From NCBI RefSeq assembly GCF_004104075.1, contig NZ_QOVK01000001.1, positions 248,001 to 312,000 on the forward strand: DNA of 64,000 bases, written 5' to 3'. Source of the DNA: Leeuwenhoekiella polynyae. Lineage in GTDB: Bacteria > Bacteroidota > Bacteroidia > Flavobacteriales > Flavobacteriaceae. Below, piece after piece: positions 24,260-33,233 of this stretch. Position 1 is the stretch's first letter, and each line of letters starts with the position of its first letter. A model generated the notes under the pieces. The model saw nothing but the letters and a program-made list of their open reading frames with translations, had not been told where the DNA came from and made no database searches. The translations under genes were made by a program, and so were the position numbers.

Positions 24260-27079
24260 CTATTTGCTTTCTTGTGTTTCTGGAGCTAAAATTCCTTCTA
24301 CAATACGAGGGTTATCGTTTACTTTTTTTGCAACTGTTTTAATATTTTCTGCCGTAAGTCTTTCAACTCTAACAATATCTTCCTGGTAACTCGAAATAGC
24401 AGTATTTGTTTCAATACTGCTTGTAATCTTTTCAAGATGATTCATACTATTATCTTTCTTATCACCCAGTTCTTTCATAAGATTGGTCTTGACTTCAAGA
24501 AGTTTCGCACTATCTACATTGTGAGAAAGCGCGTGAAGTTCTTCATATACTATTTCTACTAATCGATCAGTCTTTGAAGGATTACAATTGAAATTCACAG
24601 ATAGCGTGAAATGATCCTCCGGTATATACTGGAGATCGCCCTTTACTCTTACAACATAGGTACCGCCTTCTTCCTCGCGTATTCTTTCCATATAACGTTT
24701 CTCCAGCAATTCTGCGATAACAGCCATCACCAGTTTATTTTCGTGATTATATGGAAGATCATCAGTAATATAAACGCTTACCGTGGTTTGCGGAGTTTCC
24801 ATTTGCTGTGAAATATGTACTTTTCTGATTCCCTTTGCGGGTTTCATTCCATGATCTACGATCTTTTCAGTAGCAGTAGTATCTCCCGAAAGACTTCCTA
24901 TATATTTTTCTATAAGTGGAATAAAAACCTCTTTTTCAATATCTCCCATAAAAATAAAACGGAAATCTGCTGCATTTTTTATTCGGTCCTTATAAAGAGT
25001 TTCCATCTTTTCCATCGAAAGTGAATTAAGCAATTTTTCACCTAAATACACTTCACGCGGACTATAATTACTCATTGCCAGTTTTAAAGAATCTGAAAAA
25101 TCTGCACGATTATTAGCGTGTAGCATTCTGTTCAGATTTTCGAGATTTTGCTTGGCAGCATCAAAAGCCGATTCATCAAACCTAGGCTCGGTAAAAGCCA
25201 AGTAAATTCCTTTTAATAAATTTTCCAGATTATTGGCATAAGAATACCGGTCCATCGTCTCTTCATATTCTTCAATTTTCACGGAAGGGACGATAACCTC
25301 ATTAGATTTAGCCAGTTCTTTCTTGGTAAGATTTGCAATTCCAGAAGCTTCGGCAAACATATAGGCAAAAAGGGAATTATCAAGCAATTCTTTATTCAGC
25401 TGCGAACGGCCGCCGGGGCTAATGGCCTTGAAATAAACCATTTTATCATCTTTATCTAATGTTGGATAAAGAAAAACTTCTGCACCATTAGAAAGAATGA
25501 ACTTTGTTCCTTCGGTATCTTTTACTTGTTCTTCACTGATGACTTTGCCGCCTTTAAGCTCAAGGTTCATCAACTTTTTAGCCTTAACTTCTACTTCTTT
25601 ATAAGGCTCAGGTTTGGTATTCTTTGCATCTATTATAGTATTGAAAGCTTCTTTTTTAGAAGGATATTTAATTTCATCGGAACCAAGGATTGCCACGACG
25701 TTACCTTTCACGGTATAATATTGTTTGAAAAAAATCAATATATCTTCCTTCGTTAAACCTTCTAAATAATCGAGTTTATACTGATACAAACTTGTATAAT
25801 CTATTACCTGATGATTTCTGAAAAAAGCTTCGGAAATTTCTATGGCGTGATAAATATTGCTGCTTCCTCCACTGTTAATTCTACTTTTCAGTCCGCCGGC
25901 AATAGAAGATTTCGTACGATCAAATTCATCTTGGTTGGCTCCATGTAGCCAGAACCGTTTTAATTCGGTTGCTGCAAGTTTCAATGCCGGCAACAAGCTG
26001 TCTTTTTTGGGGTGAAGGGTGGACTTCAGAATACCTATATTTTTGGGCAGCGTAAAATCACGATCTGTAAACCTTGCCGAATATACCGGACTTGACGGTT
26101 GATCTACTGTCTTGATAAAGCGACGGTCAATAATCGAAGTGAGTATCTCTAATTTTACTTCATGTTGGAACATTTCTTTTTCGGTAAGTGTGGGATCCAC
26201 TTCATATCTTAAAAAATATTCTATTGACGTGGTGCCGAGTTCCTTATTTGCGAGATTGAGGTATGTGAATTCATCTCCAACTTTAACCTTGTATCTTTCA
26301 CGTTTTGGCCTGTCTTTTTCAAGCGAAATGGTTGAAAATAGTTTTTTCACTTTCTCTTCCATCTTTTTCTCATCAATATCCCCCACGATAATTACAGCCT
26401 GAAGATCTGGGCGATACCATTTCTGGTAATAATCCCGAAGTTCTTCATAGTTGAAATTATCAATCACATCCATGGTTCCTATTACTCCTCTTTTGGCATA
26501 CCTGGAATCTTTAAGCAGACCCTGATTAAGAATGCTGTCGGCAGCGCGGCGTTGTGCAGTATATCTGGAGCGCCATTCTTCCCTAACCACCCCTCTTTCA
26601 TTATCAATTTCGGCTGCCGAAAGGGTTAAACCGTCAGACCAGTCATGAAGTATGAGTAATATGGAATCGAGCAAACGTTCATTTTCTACTGGAACATTCT
26701 GAATTCTATAGATAGTTTCATCATAGTGCGTTGCTGCATTTATTTCATTCCCGAACTTTATACTGTTTTTCTCCAAATACTCCAGCATTCTTTTATTCGG
26801 AAAATGCTCGGTCCCGTTGAATGCCATATGTTCCAAAAAATGCGCAAGGCCTTGCTGACTGTCTTCTTCCAAAATAGAACCCACCTTTTGCGCAAAATAG
26901 AAGGATACCCGATCTTCGGGCTCTTCATTATGCATAATATAGTAATGCATCCCGTTGTTTAGCTGGCCCTTAGTGATATCGGCTGGTTTGAGTTCTGGTT
27001 TATCTTTTTGCTGTCCTCTACTTAGCTGAAAGCAACCAATTAATAACACTATTAAATAGTATGTAATGGGAAATTTCAT
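24260..27079 (-). CDS. M16 family zinc peptidase (pitrilysin/PqqL type), secreted
   Basis: 939 residues, the length of two fused M16 halves. The inverted zinc motif HxxEH is H80-F-L-E-H84 in GLAHFLEHMAFNGTEHFP, with the distal Glu in EIDNERGVVREEW. The C-terminal half has the R/Y-rich segment EEGGTYVVRV that helps form the active site. A signal peptide (about 1-22, ending LSRGQ) exports it to the periplasm. Such enzymes cleave peptides small enough to enter their chamber. It is the last gene of the SusCD/thioredoxin locus, six bases after dsbD, which suggests it degrades imported peptides after their disulfides are reduced. Confidence 0.95.
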   Translation of the reverse strand: MKFPITYYLIVLLIGCFQLSRGQQKDKPELKPADITKGQLNNGMHYYIMHNEEPEDRVSFYFAQKVGSILEEDSQQGLAHFLEHMAFNGTEHFPNKRMLEYLEKNSIKFGNEINAATHYDETIYRIQNVPVENERLLDSILLILHDWSDGLTLSAAEIDNERGVVREEWRSRYTAQRRAADSILNQGLLKDSRYAKRGVIGTMDVIDNFNYEELRDYYQKWYRPDLQAVIIVGDIDEKKMEEKVKKLFSTISLEKDRPKRERYKVKVGDEFTYLNLANKELGTTSIEYFLRYEVDPTLTEKEMFQHEVKLEILTSIIDRRFIKTVDQPSSPVYSARFTDRDFTLPKNIGILKSTLHPKKDSLLPALKLAATELKRFWLHGANQDEFDRTKSSIAGGLKSRINSGGSSNIYHAIEISEAFFRNHQVIDYTSLYQYKLDYLEGLTKEDILIFFKQYYTVKGNVVAILGSDEIKYPSKKEAFNTIIDAKNTKPEPYKEVEVKAKKLMNLELKGGKVISEEQVKDTEGTKFILSNGAEVFLYPTLDKDDKMVYFKAISPGGRSQLNKELLDNSLFAYMFAEASGIANLTKKELAKSNEVIVPSVKIEEYEETMDRYSYANNLENLLKGIYLAFTEPRFDESAFDAAKQNLENLNRMLHANNRADFSDSLKLAMSNYSPREVYLGEKLLNSLSMEKMETLYKDRIKNAADFRFIFMGDIEKEVFIPLIEKYIGSLSGDTTATEKIVDHGMKPAKGIRKVHISQQMETPQTTVSVYITDDLPYNHENKLVMAVIAELLEKRYMERIREEEGGTYVVRVKGDLQYIPEDHFTLSVNFNCNPSKTDRLVEIVYEELHALSHNVDSAKLLEVKTNLMKELGDKKDNSMNHLEKITSSIETNTAISSYQEDIVRVERLTAENIKTVAKKVNDNPRIVEGILAPETQESK

Positions 27080-27085
27080 TTTCTT

Positions 27086-29236
27086 TTAATTATAATTTTC
27101 AATTCCTTCTCTCAGCCAGTCCAGATAAGAGTCAATATCGGGATTGTAGGCTGTGGGATCATTTAGGTTTTTTCCTTCAATATCGATCAGTACATAATAA
27201 GGCTGCGCATTCGCTTTATAGTGGGTGATCTGAAAATCACTCCATTTATTCCCGATAGTTTTGATTTTCTTACCGGTGGTTTTTGAAACGTACTGCTCCG
27301 TTTCGGGTAGTTCTTTCTTGTCATCTACGTAAAGAGAGATAAGAACAACATCATTTTGCAAAAGCTGTAATACCTGAGGATCAGACCATACGCGTTCTTC
27401 CATCTTGCGGCAGTTTACACAGGCATATCCGGTAAAATCAAGCAGTACCGGTTTGTTTACTTTTTCGGCGTATGCCATACCGGTTTCATAGTCCTTAAAA
27501 GCGGGAATGTCGTGAGGACCCAGTTCAGCTCCTTCAGGAAGGATAACTTGAGAAGCCATTCCCCCTTTCGTATTGCCAACACCATAAGGCGATTCGCTAT
27601 ATTGCTGTGGGGGTGGAAAACCGCTAATCCACTGCAGGGGTGCTCCCCATAGTCCAGGGATTAGGTAAACGGTAAACGCTAAGGTAAGCATTCCCAAAGA
27701 CAGCCGTCCTACTGAAATAGAAGGTAGTGGACTATCGTGCGGGAGCTTTATTTTTCCGAAGAGATATAAGGTAAGCGTTCCTAAAATTGCAATCCAAATT
27801 GCCAAGAACGTCTCGCGTTCGAGTAGATGCAATTGTAAAACAAGGTCTGCATTGCTTAAAAACTTAAAGGCCAAGGCCAGTTCCAAAAATCCGAGTACTG
27901 CCTTTACTGTATTCAGCCAGCCTCCAGATTTGGGAAGCGAATTCAACCAACCTGGAAAGGCCGCAAACAGGGCAAACGGAATCGCGATCGCCCCAGAAAA
28001 ACCCAGCATCCCAACAATTGGTGCTAAACCTCCTTTGGAGGCAGCCTGAACCAACAAGGTTCCAACTATCGGCCCTGTACATGAGAAGGATACGATAGCC
28101 AGTGCAAGCGCCATAAAAAATATACCAATCATGCCTCCTTTATCAGCCCGAGCATCCATTTTTGTGCCCCAGCTGCTAGGAAGCACAATTTCAAAAGCGC
28201 CAAGAAAAGAAACCGCAAAAATGACAAGAATGACAAAAAACACGAGATTAAACCAAATATTGGTAGAAAGCGCATTGAGTGCATCAGCTCCAAAAATGAG
28301 GGTGACTAAGCTGCCTAGCAGTACATAAATAACGATGATACTGAGTCCATAAATAATTGCATTGCGAATGCCTACGGCCCTATTCTTACTTTGTTTGGTA
28401 AAGAAACTTACCGTTAATGGGATCATAGGGAAGACACATGGCGTCAATAGCGCGGCAAAACCGGATAGAAAGGACACTATAAAAATTCCCCACAGACTTT
28501 TATTATCTGTATCTGAAGCGTTATTGTTATCTTCGTTTTCTTGAGAACTCTTTATTTCTTTGTTCGAACTATCCTTTTTAGATTCGGAAAGTTTTTCTTT
28601 ATTTTCAGATCTTTTTTCATCAATTTCTAAACCGATTTCCTTTTGGTCATTTGTTTTTTCTTCAAGATTACTTTTCTCTTCTACAGAATCTTGTTCATCA
28701 ACTGAAGTCTTGGATTTAACGTTCTGCTCTTTGGGTTCTGAGGTTTCAGGTTTTGAAGAAATCGGAATTTTAAAATGAAGCTCTTCTGTAGTTGGTGGCA
28801 AACATTGGCTATCGTCGCATACCATAAAGGTGACTTCCGCATTAATAGTTTTTAAGGAAGTCTCTTTTACTTGAACAATTTGCGAAAACGTTGCACGATT
28901 TTCGTAATAGGAAGTTTCCATTTCAAAAATATCATCAAAAAAAGTATGCGGCTTACTCTGCTCTACCTTCCCTATAATTTTGTAAGAACTTTCAAAAGGA
29001 AATGAAAAAGAGGTTGGCACCGGTCCTCCTTCAGGTAGATTCTGAGCATATAAATGCCAGCCCGGTTCAATAGTTGCCAAGATCTGGAGTTCATATTTAT
29101 TTTCTCCAAGTTCCTTTACCGAAGTTTCCCAAGATACCGGATCATAAATCTGAGAAAATGCAGTACTCCCCGTAAAAAAAAGGCAGCTGGCTAAAAAGAG
29201 TTTTAAAAAAAATGTTCGTAAGGTATTTGCTTGCAC
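27086..29236 (-). CDS. dsbD: Thiol:disulfide interchange protein DsbD
   Basis: 716 residues; start is GTG (29234-29236), followed by a signal peptide. Order: periplasmic alpha domain (about 30-165, with CDDSQCLPPT), a charged linker of about 80 residues (170-250) made almost only of Lys, Glu, Ser, Asp and Asn, the eight-helix membrane core with LLTPCVFPMIPLTV and SFSCTGPIVGT (the two electron-carrying Cys), then the gamma thioredoxin domain with C606-V-N-C609. It carries electrons from cytoplasmic thioredoxin to periplasmic thiol proteins. The next upstream genes encode two periplasmic thioredoxin-like proteins, its probable partners. The long linker is unusual. Confidence 0.94.
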   Translation of the reverse strand: MQANTLRTFFLKLFLASCLFFTGSTAFSQIYDPVSWETSVKELGENKYELQILATIEPGWHLYAQNLPEGGPVPTSFSFPFESSYKIIGKVEQSKPHTFFDDIFEMETSYYENRATFSQIVQVKETSLKTINAEVTFMVCDDSQCLPPTTEELHFKIPISSKPETSEPKEQNVKSKTSVDEQDSVEEKSNLEEKTNDQKEIGLEIDEKRSENKEKLSESKKDSSNKEIKSSQENEDNNNASDTDNKSLWGIFIVSFLSGFAALLTPCVFPMIPLTVSFFTKQSKNRAVGIRNAIIYGLSIIVIYVLLGSLVTLIFGADALNALSTNIWFNLVFFVILVIFAVSFLGAFEIVLPSSWGTKMDARADKGGMIGIFFMALALAIVSFSCTGPIVGTLLVQAASKGGLAPIVGMLGFSGAIAIPFALFAAFPGWLNSLPKSGGWLNTVKAVLGFLELALAFKFLSNADLVLQLHLLERETFLAIWIAILGTLTLYLFGKIKLPHDSPLPSISVGRLSLGMLTLAFTVYLIPGLWGAPLQWISGFPPPQQYSESPYGVGNTKGGMASQVILPEGAELGPHDIPAFKDYETGMAYAEKVNKPVLLDFTGYACVNCRKMEERVWSDPQVLQLLQNDVVLISLYVDDKKELPETEQYVSKTTGKKIKTIGNKWSDFQITHYKANAQPYYVLIDIEGKNLNDPTAYNPDIDSYLDWLREGIENYN

Positions 29237-29301
29237 TTTATATGATCTTAAAAGAGTTAAATGATGATTATCAGCTTAAAATTTAGCTGTCAACACCATA
29301 T

Positions 29302-29338
29302 AAAAAGACACTCCGGACATAAAAATATCCGGAAGGTC
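29302..29338 (-). terminator. Terminator between the TlpA gene and dsbD
   Basis: Arms 29307-29320 and 29325-29338 (GACACTCCGGACAT against ATATCCGGAAGGTC) form a long stem with few mismatches; on the minus strand it runs into five U residues (29302-29306). It would end or attenuate transcripts coming from the TlpA gene. Confidence 0.6.
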
Positions 29339-29412
29339 AGTTTCAAAAAATAGTAGAAAGATCTATTCTTTCGATAGTAGTTATGAGTAGCTTAAATGGG
29401 GTTTTAAGTATT

Positions 29413-30594
29413 TTAAAACAGTTGAGAAAGATATTCGTTCAAAGCATCACCTCTTAGGTTTTTGGCAATAATAATTCCTTGAGGATCAATAAGAATATTT
29501 GCTGGTACCGAATTGATATCATACTGTATGGCTACTTCATTTTTCCAGTATTGAAGGTCGCTCACATGTATCCAGGGAAGCCCGTCTTTTTCAATTGCGT
29601 TCTTCCACTGTTCTTTACTCGCATCCAGCGATACACCAACAATTTCAAAGTTCTGATCTTTATATGTATTATAGGCCTTAACCAAATTTGGATTCTCTGC
29701 TCTACATGGTTTACACCAAGCCGCCCAGAAGTCGATAAGAACATATTTACCCCGTAACGAACTCAGTTTAAAATCTTCTCCATCCAAAGTTTTCTGGGTA
29801 AAATCTATTGCTTCCTGACCGATCGCAGTTTTTTTCCCTATCGCTATCTTATCTAAGATAAATTTACCGTTTGCAGTATTCTGAAGATCTTCATCAAATT
29901 TATAGAAAAGCACTTCGGCCTCCCTTGCATCAAATCCTTTTCGCAATTCAACAGACGTAAATTCCTCTAAGGCCTTATAAGAATGTGGATGCGCCACAAT
30001 AAAGTCGTGCCTTATTTTTCTGATGCTATCCACATATATTTGAACGGTATCATAGGTAACCATTATCTGCTCTTTAGTTCTTCCTTTCATACGATTTTGC
30101 AGAGCTATAATTTCTTCTGTTAACGGCGAAACTTGTTGAGATAACTTAAAAGATTCTTCGTTGAGCATGGAACCTTCAATGTTGGCATTTTTTATTGAAT
30201 CTGTGGTAACAATCCTTATATCACTATTTTCAATATAGAAATGAAAGATATCCCCCTTCCATTCCGGTTCTGGAAAGCTATCCCCATGCCGCAAGAAGAT
30301 CATGGCATTTGCCGGATGCTCTACTTTACCCTGAAAGCTAAATTTACCCTGATTTACAACCGAAGAGTCTCTGAAGGTTGAATCGTTTTCTTTATAGGAA
30401 AGTATGGCCAGGGAAGCATCTGGAGATTCTTGTAGGGTTCCAGTTATTGAGTAACCATCAAGATTTGCGCCTTCTTTTTTCTCTTCCTTACAAGCCCCTA
30501 TCGTCATCAGGATTATAGCAAGAAGCCAAAAAGGTCTGGGAAATGTCCCTTGGAGATTTAAAATTTCTGATATATTATGATCTATTCTTTTCAT
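29413..30594 (-). CDS. TlpA-type thioredoxin lipoprotein with DUF4369 domain
   Basis: I prefer the second ATG (30592-30594), since the upstream one adds ten residues before an already long n-region; the frame is open to 30624. Signal and lipobox: LLAIILMTIGAC, lipid-modified Cys. Residues about 45-150 match the DUF4369 N-terminal domain (ITGTLQESPDASLAILSYKE). A helical middle is followed by the thioredoxin domain with FWAAWCKPCRAENP, redox Cys at 294 and 297 in this numbering. Such lipoproteins face the periplasm and reduce disulfides with electrons from DsbD, encoded next. About 390 residues is normal for this class. Confidence 0.92.
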   Translation of the reverse strand: MKRIDHNISEILNLQGTFPRPFWLLAIILMTIGACKEEKKEGANLDGYSITGTLQESPDASLAILSYKENDSTFRDSSVVNQGKFSFQGKVEHPANAMIFLRHGDSFPEPEWKGDIFHFYIENSDIRIVTTDSIKNANIEGSMLNEESFKLSQQVSPLTEEIIALQNRMKGRTKEQIMVTYDTVQIYVDSIRKIRHDFIVAHPHSYKALEEFTSVELRKGFDAREAEVLFYKFDEDLQNTANGKFILDKIAIGKKTAIGQEAIDFTQKTLDGEDFKLSSLRGKYVLIDFWAAWCKPCRAENPNLVKAYNTYKDQNFEIVGVSLDASKEQWKNAIEKDGLPWIHVSDLQYWKNEVAIQYDINSVPANILIDPQGIIIAKNLRGDALNEYLSQLF

Positions 30595-30685
30595 CGTAGA
30601 ATTTTTAATACTTGAACTCTTCATAAAGAGTGCTTTATTGTATGTTTTGAGCTTCTGTAAACCCGTATTAACTAGGGTTGGTGTA

Positions 30686-31732
30686 TCAATTGATACTTCT
30701 CTCTATATATCCTTTGACGTCTTCATTAGATACCAGAGTTAATAGGTATTGCTTATCGCTTTCTGAAAGTAGTTTCTTAAGACCTGGAATAATTTGGTAG
30801 AGCATAATATCCTTTTCATTATCGGTAAGGCTTGGAATCGTTTGATCTACCGTTTTGAGGAACTGTTCCTTTCCTTCTTGCGTGAGTTGTACTTTTGCTC
30901 CTGCAACCATAACTGGCAAGCTTTTCAACTCCTTTATTCCTAAACTATAGACGTGTTTTTCTGTTTCTTGTATTTCATCTATAGTCACATCTTGAGAATA
31001 TCCCTTTGTTATAGTACCTAAATAATTTTCATATTTACTCCTCAGAATAGAATCTACTTTTTGAGTGTTTAAAATCTGCCTGAATTGAGCTCGATTTTCC
31101 TCAAAAAATTTCGCTTTTTCAGAGCCAAAAGGAGCAAAAAATTCATAGATAAATAAGGTTTGATCACTTATTTTTTCTTCCTTACTCAACGAATTATAAA
31201 ATGACTCTACCTGTGGTTCCGGGTTTTCGGTGTGCGTATTCATCAAAGCCTGCAAATATTTAGCTTGTAAAGCTATACCCTGCTCCCCCCCCTCTATACG
31301 TCGTTTTAAGCTTCCAAAGGCCTTTTGGGGATCAAATGTATTTTCTACCTTACCAATAAATTTATCTCCATCAAGAATACCACCTGCAAACATATGTTTC
31401 AAATCCCCGCTTTTATCAAGGACTACAAAAGTGGGATAGGCTTTAATCCCGTACTTTTTAGCAAGTTGAATTCCTTCTTTTTCTGCATTAATCTTTAGAC
31501 TTATAAATTTTGAATTAAAATATTCTCCTACGTTTTGTTGGGGAAATACCTGTTTATCCATCATCTTACAGGGCGCGCACCAGTTGGTGTAAAAATCGAT
31601 GAATACGCATTTGTTTTGCTCCTGGGCCTGTACCAAAGCTCCTTTTAAATCCGTCCTAGCAAATTGCACCCCCTGACCAAAGCTTATAATACCGGTGTGT
31701 ACAATGAGTATTAATAAAATTATTCTTTTCAT
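30686..31732 (-). CDS. Secreted thioredoxin-family protein with helical C-terminal extension
   Basis: 348 residues with a signal peptide (1-20, ending FGQG). The thioredoxin fold is at the N-terminus: FIDFYTNWCAPCKMMD with redox Cys52 and Cys55, and the cis-Pro loop KAYPTFVVLDKSG. From about residue 150 to the end is a mostly helical domain I do not recognise. It is a periplasmic disulfide reductase or chaperone-like protein, placed directly after susD behind a terminator and before the TlpA gene. Confidence 0.9.
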   Translation of the reverse strand: MKRIILLILIVHTGIISFGQGVQFARTDLKGALVQAQEQNKCVFIDFYTNWCAPCKMMDKQVFPQQNVGEYFNSKFISLKINAEKEGIQLAKKYGIKAYPTFVVLDKSGDLKHMFAGGILDGDKFIGKVENTFDPQKAFGSLKRRIEGGEQGIALQAKYLQALMNTHTENPEPQVESFYNSLSKEEKISDQTLFIYEFFAPFGSEKAKFFEENRAQFRQILNTQKVDSILRSKYENYLGTITKGYSQDVTIDEIQETEKHVYSLGIKELKSLPVMVAGAKVQLTQEGKEQFLKTVDQTIPSLTDNEKDIMLYQIIPGLKKLLSESDKQYLLTLVSNEDVKGYIERSIN

Positions 31733-31744
31733 ATTTTTTTATTT

Positions 31745-31788
31745 AAAAAAAGAGGTTCTACTAAGGATTTTAATTCATTTCGAACCTC
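31745..31788 (-). terminator. Terminator after susD
   Basis: GAGGTTC (31752-31758) pairs with GAACCTC (31782-31788). On the minus strand the hairpin is followed by seven U residues. It lies 13 bases past the susD stop and should lower expression of the thioredoxin genes relative to susCD. Confidence 0.6.
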
Positions 31789-31800
31789 ATTTTAAGTCAC

Positions 31801-33222
31801 TTAATCATTATTTATTAGGTTAGGATTTTGATCCATAACAGTTGGGGAAAATTTAACTACTAAGCGATCTTGTGTGAGTTGGTACTCGTCTTGTAGCGAA
31901 CCATCTGCATTATAAATCTTGTGGGTATAGCTTGAAACAGGCGTTGGAATGTCAGGATCTACTGTTAATCTTCTCATATCGAACCAGTGGTAACCTTCTA
32001 GCGCAAACTCGCGTAAACGTTCATCAAATATAAAGCGTAGTAACTCCTCCCGATTGGATGCAATCTCAGCAGGGACATCAGAAAAACCAGGCATCAACCT
32101 TTTTCCACGTAAGAACTCAAGATCATCCACAGCACCCGAAAGATCATTGAGGCGACATTTTACCTCTGCACTAAGTAAATATAACTCTGGAACACGCACA
32201 CCAATCTGACTTTGAGAAGTTCCAACATTCTTTTTGTAAGCACCGTCTATAGGTATGGGAGCACCAGATTGGAGTGAAGGTGTATACAGCAATTGAAAAC
32301 GTAAATCATTATCATTATACAATGCCATTACTTCAGGTTTAACCACCAATTCATATTCTCTATTAGCTATAGCAGCGATAACAATTTGCTTTCCATAAAG
32401 ATTTTGAGGATCAAGTTGTGCATTAGGTCTTTCATACTGCTCATTATAATCAATTAGCCCAACTTCTATTCCTATATTGTATTGTTCTACCAATGCCTCA
32501 TCAAGTAAAGGTCGTGCCTCGGCAAATTTTCCCATAAACGTATAAACCTTTCCCAACAGTCCCTTGGCAGCTGCCCTAGTAAATCTAAACCTACTGTCTA
32601 TCTGTGTAGGCAAATCTGGTATTGCCTCCGTGAGATCCTTTATTATCAGATCGTAATTTTCCTGTACGGTTGCTCTCTCAAAATCAGTTGCTGCGAGATC
32701 GGCTACAGTAACTATTGGAAAGCCAAGATCAGTTGAAGATGTCTGGTCATTGTATGGCATACCAAAATAGTTTACCATGAGAAAATAGACCCAGGCACGT
32801 CCGGCCTTCGCCTCGGCTTGCAGGACACGTTTTTGCTCTTCAGTACCATCTGTAGCGATCAGTATCTCGTTAATAATCTTATTGTAGATATACAGATTCT
32901 CCATGGTGACCTCCAGCTCGCCCATATTCTCATCATTGTCATAGACGTCAGCCTCCCACTTAAAAAATCGTTGTCTGCGAAGTTCAGTATTGCCAAAGAA
33001 AGGTTCAAAAGCAGTTGATTCTGCACCCAAATATGCTTGACCATTAGCAGATCTAAGATTTACCAGATTAAGATTGTAAAACAGCTTATCATAGTCCACC
33101 ACTTTTTCACCTATGAGCTGTCCTTTAGGAACTATTTCCAGAAATTCATTTGAGCACGAACCAAATACCAGGATACTTAAACAAATAAGTATTTTATAAT
33201 ATGTTTTATATATATTCTTCAT
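31801..33222 (-). CDS. SusD/RagB-like outer-membrane nutrient-binding lipoprotein
   Basis: 473 residues. Lipoprotein signal LICLSILVFGSCSNEFL, then the SusD start LEIVPKGQLIGEKVVDYDKL, the TPR-rich helical core (AEAKAGRAWVYFLMVNYFGMPYN) and the family C-terminus with ELLRFIFDERLREFALEGYHWFDMRR read in two pieces. It sits on the cell surface as the lid of the SusC channel. It follows susC by 11 bases. The shorter than average length and lack of obvious sugar genes nearby suggest a non-glycan substrate. Confidence 0.95.
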   Translation of the reverse strand: MKNIYKTYYKILICLSILVFGSCSNEFLEIVPKGQLIGEKVVDYDKLFYNLNLVNLRSANGQAYLGAESTAFEPFFGNTELRRQRFFKWEADVYDNDENMGELEVTMENLYIYNKIINEILIATDGTEEQKRVLQAEAKAGRAWVYFLMVNYFGMPYNDQTSSTDLGFPIVTVADLAATDFERATVQENYDLIIKDLTEAIPDLPTQIDSRFRFTRAAAKGLLGKVYTFMGKFAEARPLLDEALVEQYNIGIEVGLIDYNEQYERPNAQLDPQNLYGKQIVIAAIANREYELVVKPEVMALYNDNDLRFQLLYTPSLQSGAPIPIDGAYKKNVGTSQSQIGVRVPELYLLSAEVKCRLNDLSGAVDDLEFLRGKRLMPGFSDVPAEIASNREELLRFIFDERLREFALEGYHWFDMRRLTVDPDIPTPVSSYTHKIYNADGSLQDEYQLTQDRLVVKFSPTVMDQNPNLINND

Positions 33223-33233
33223 TATGCGATTTT

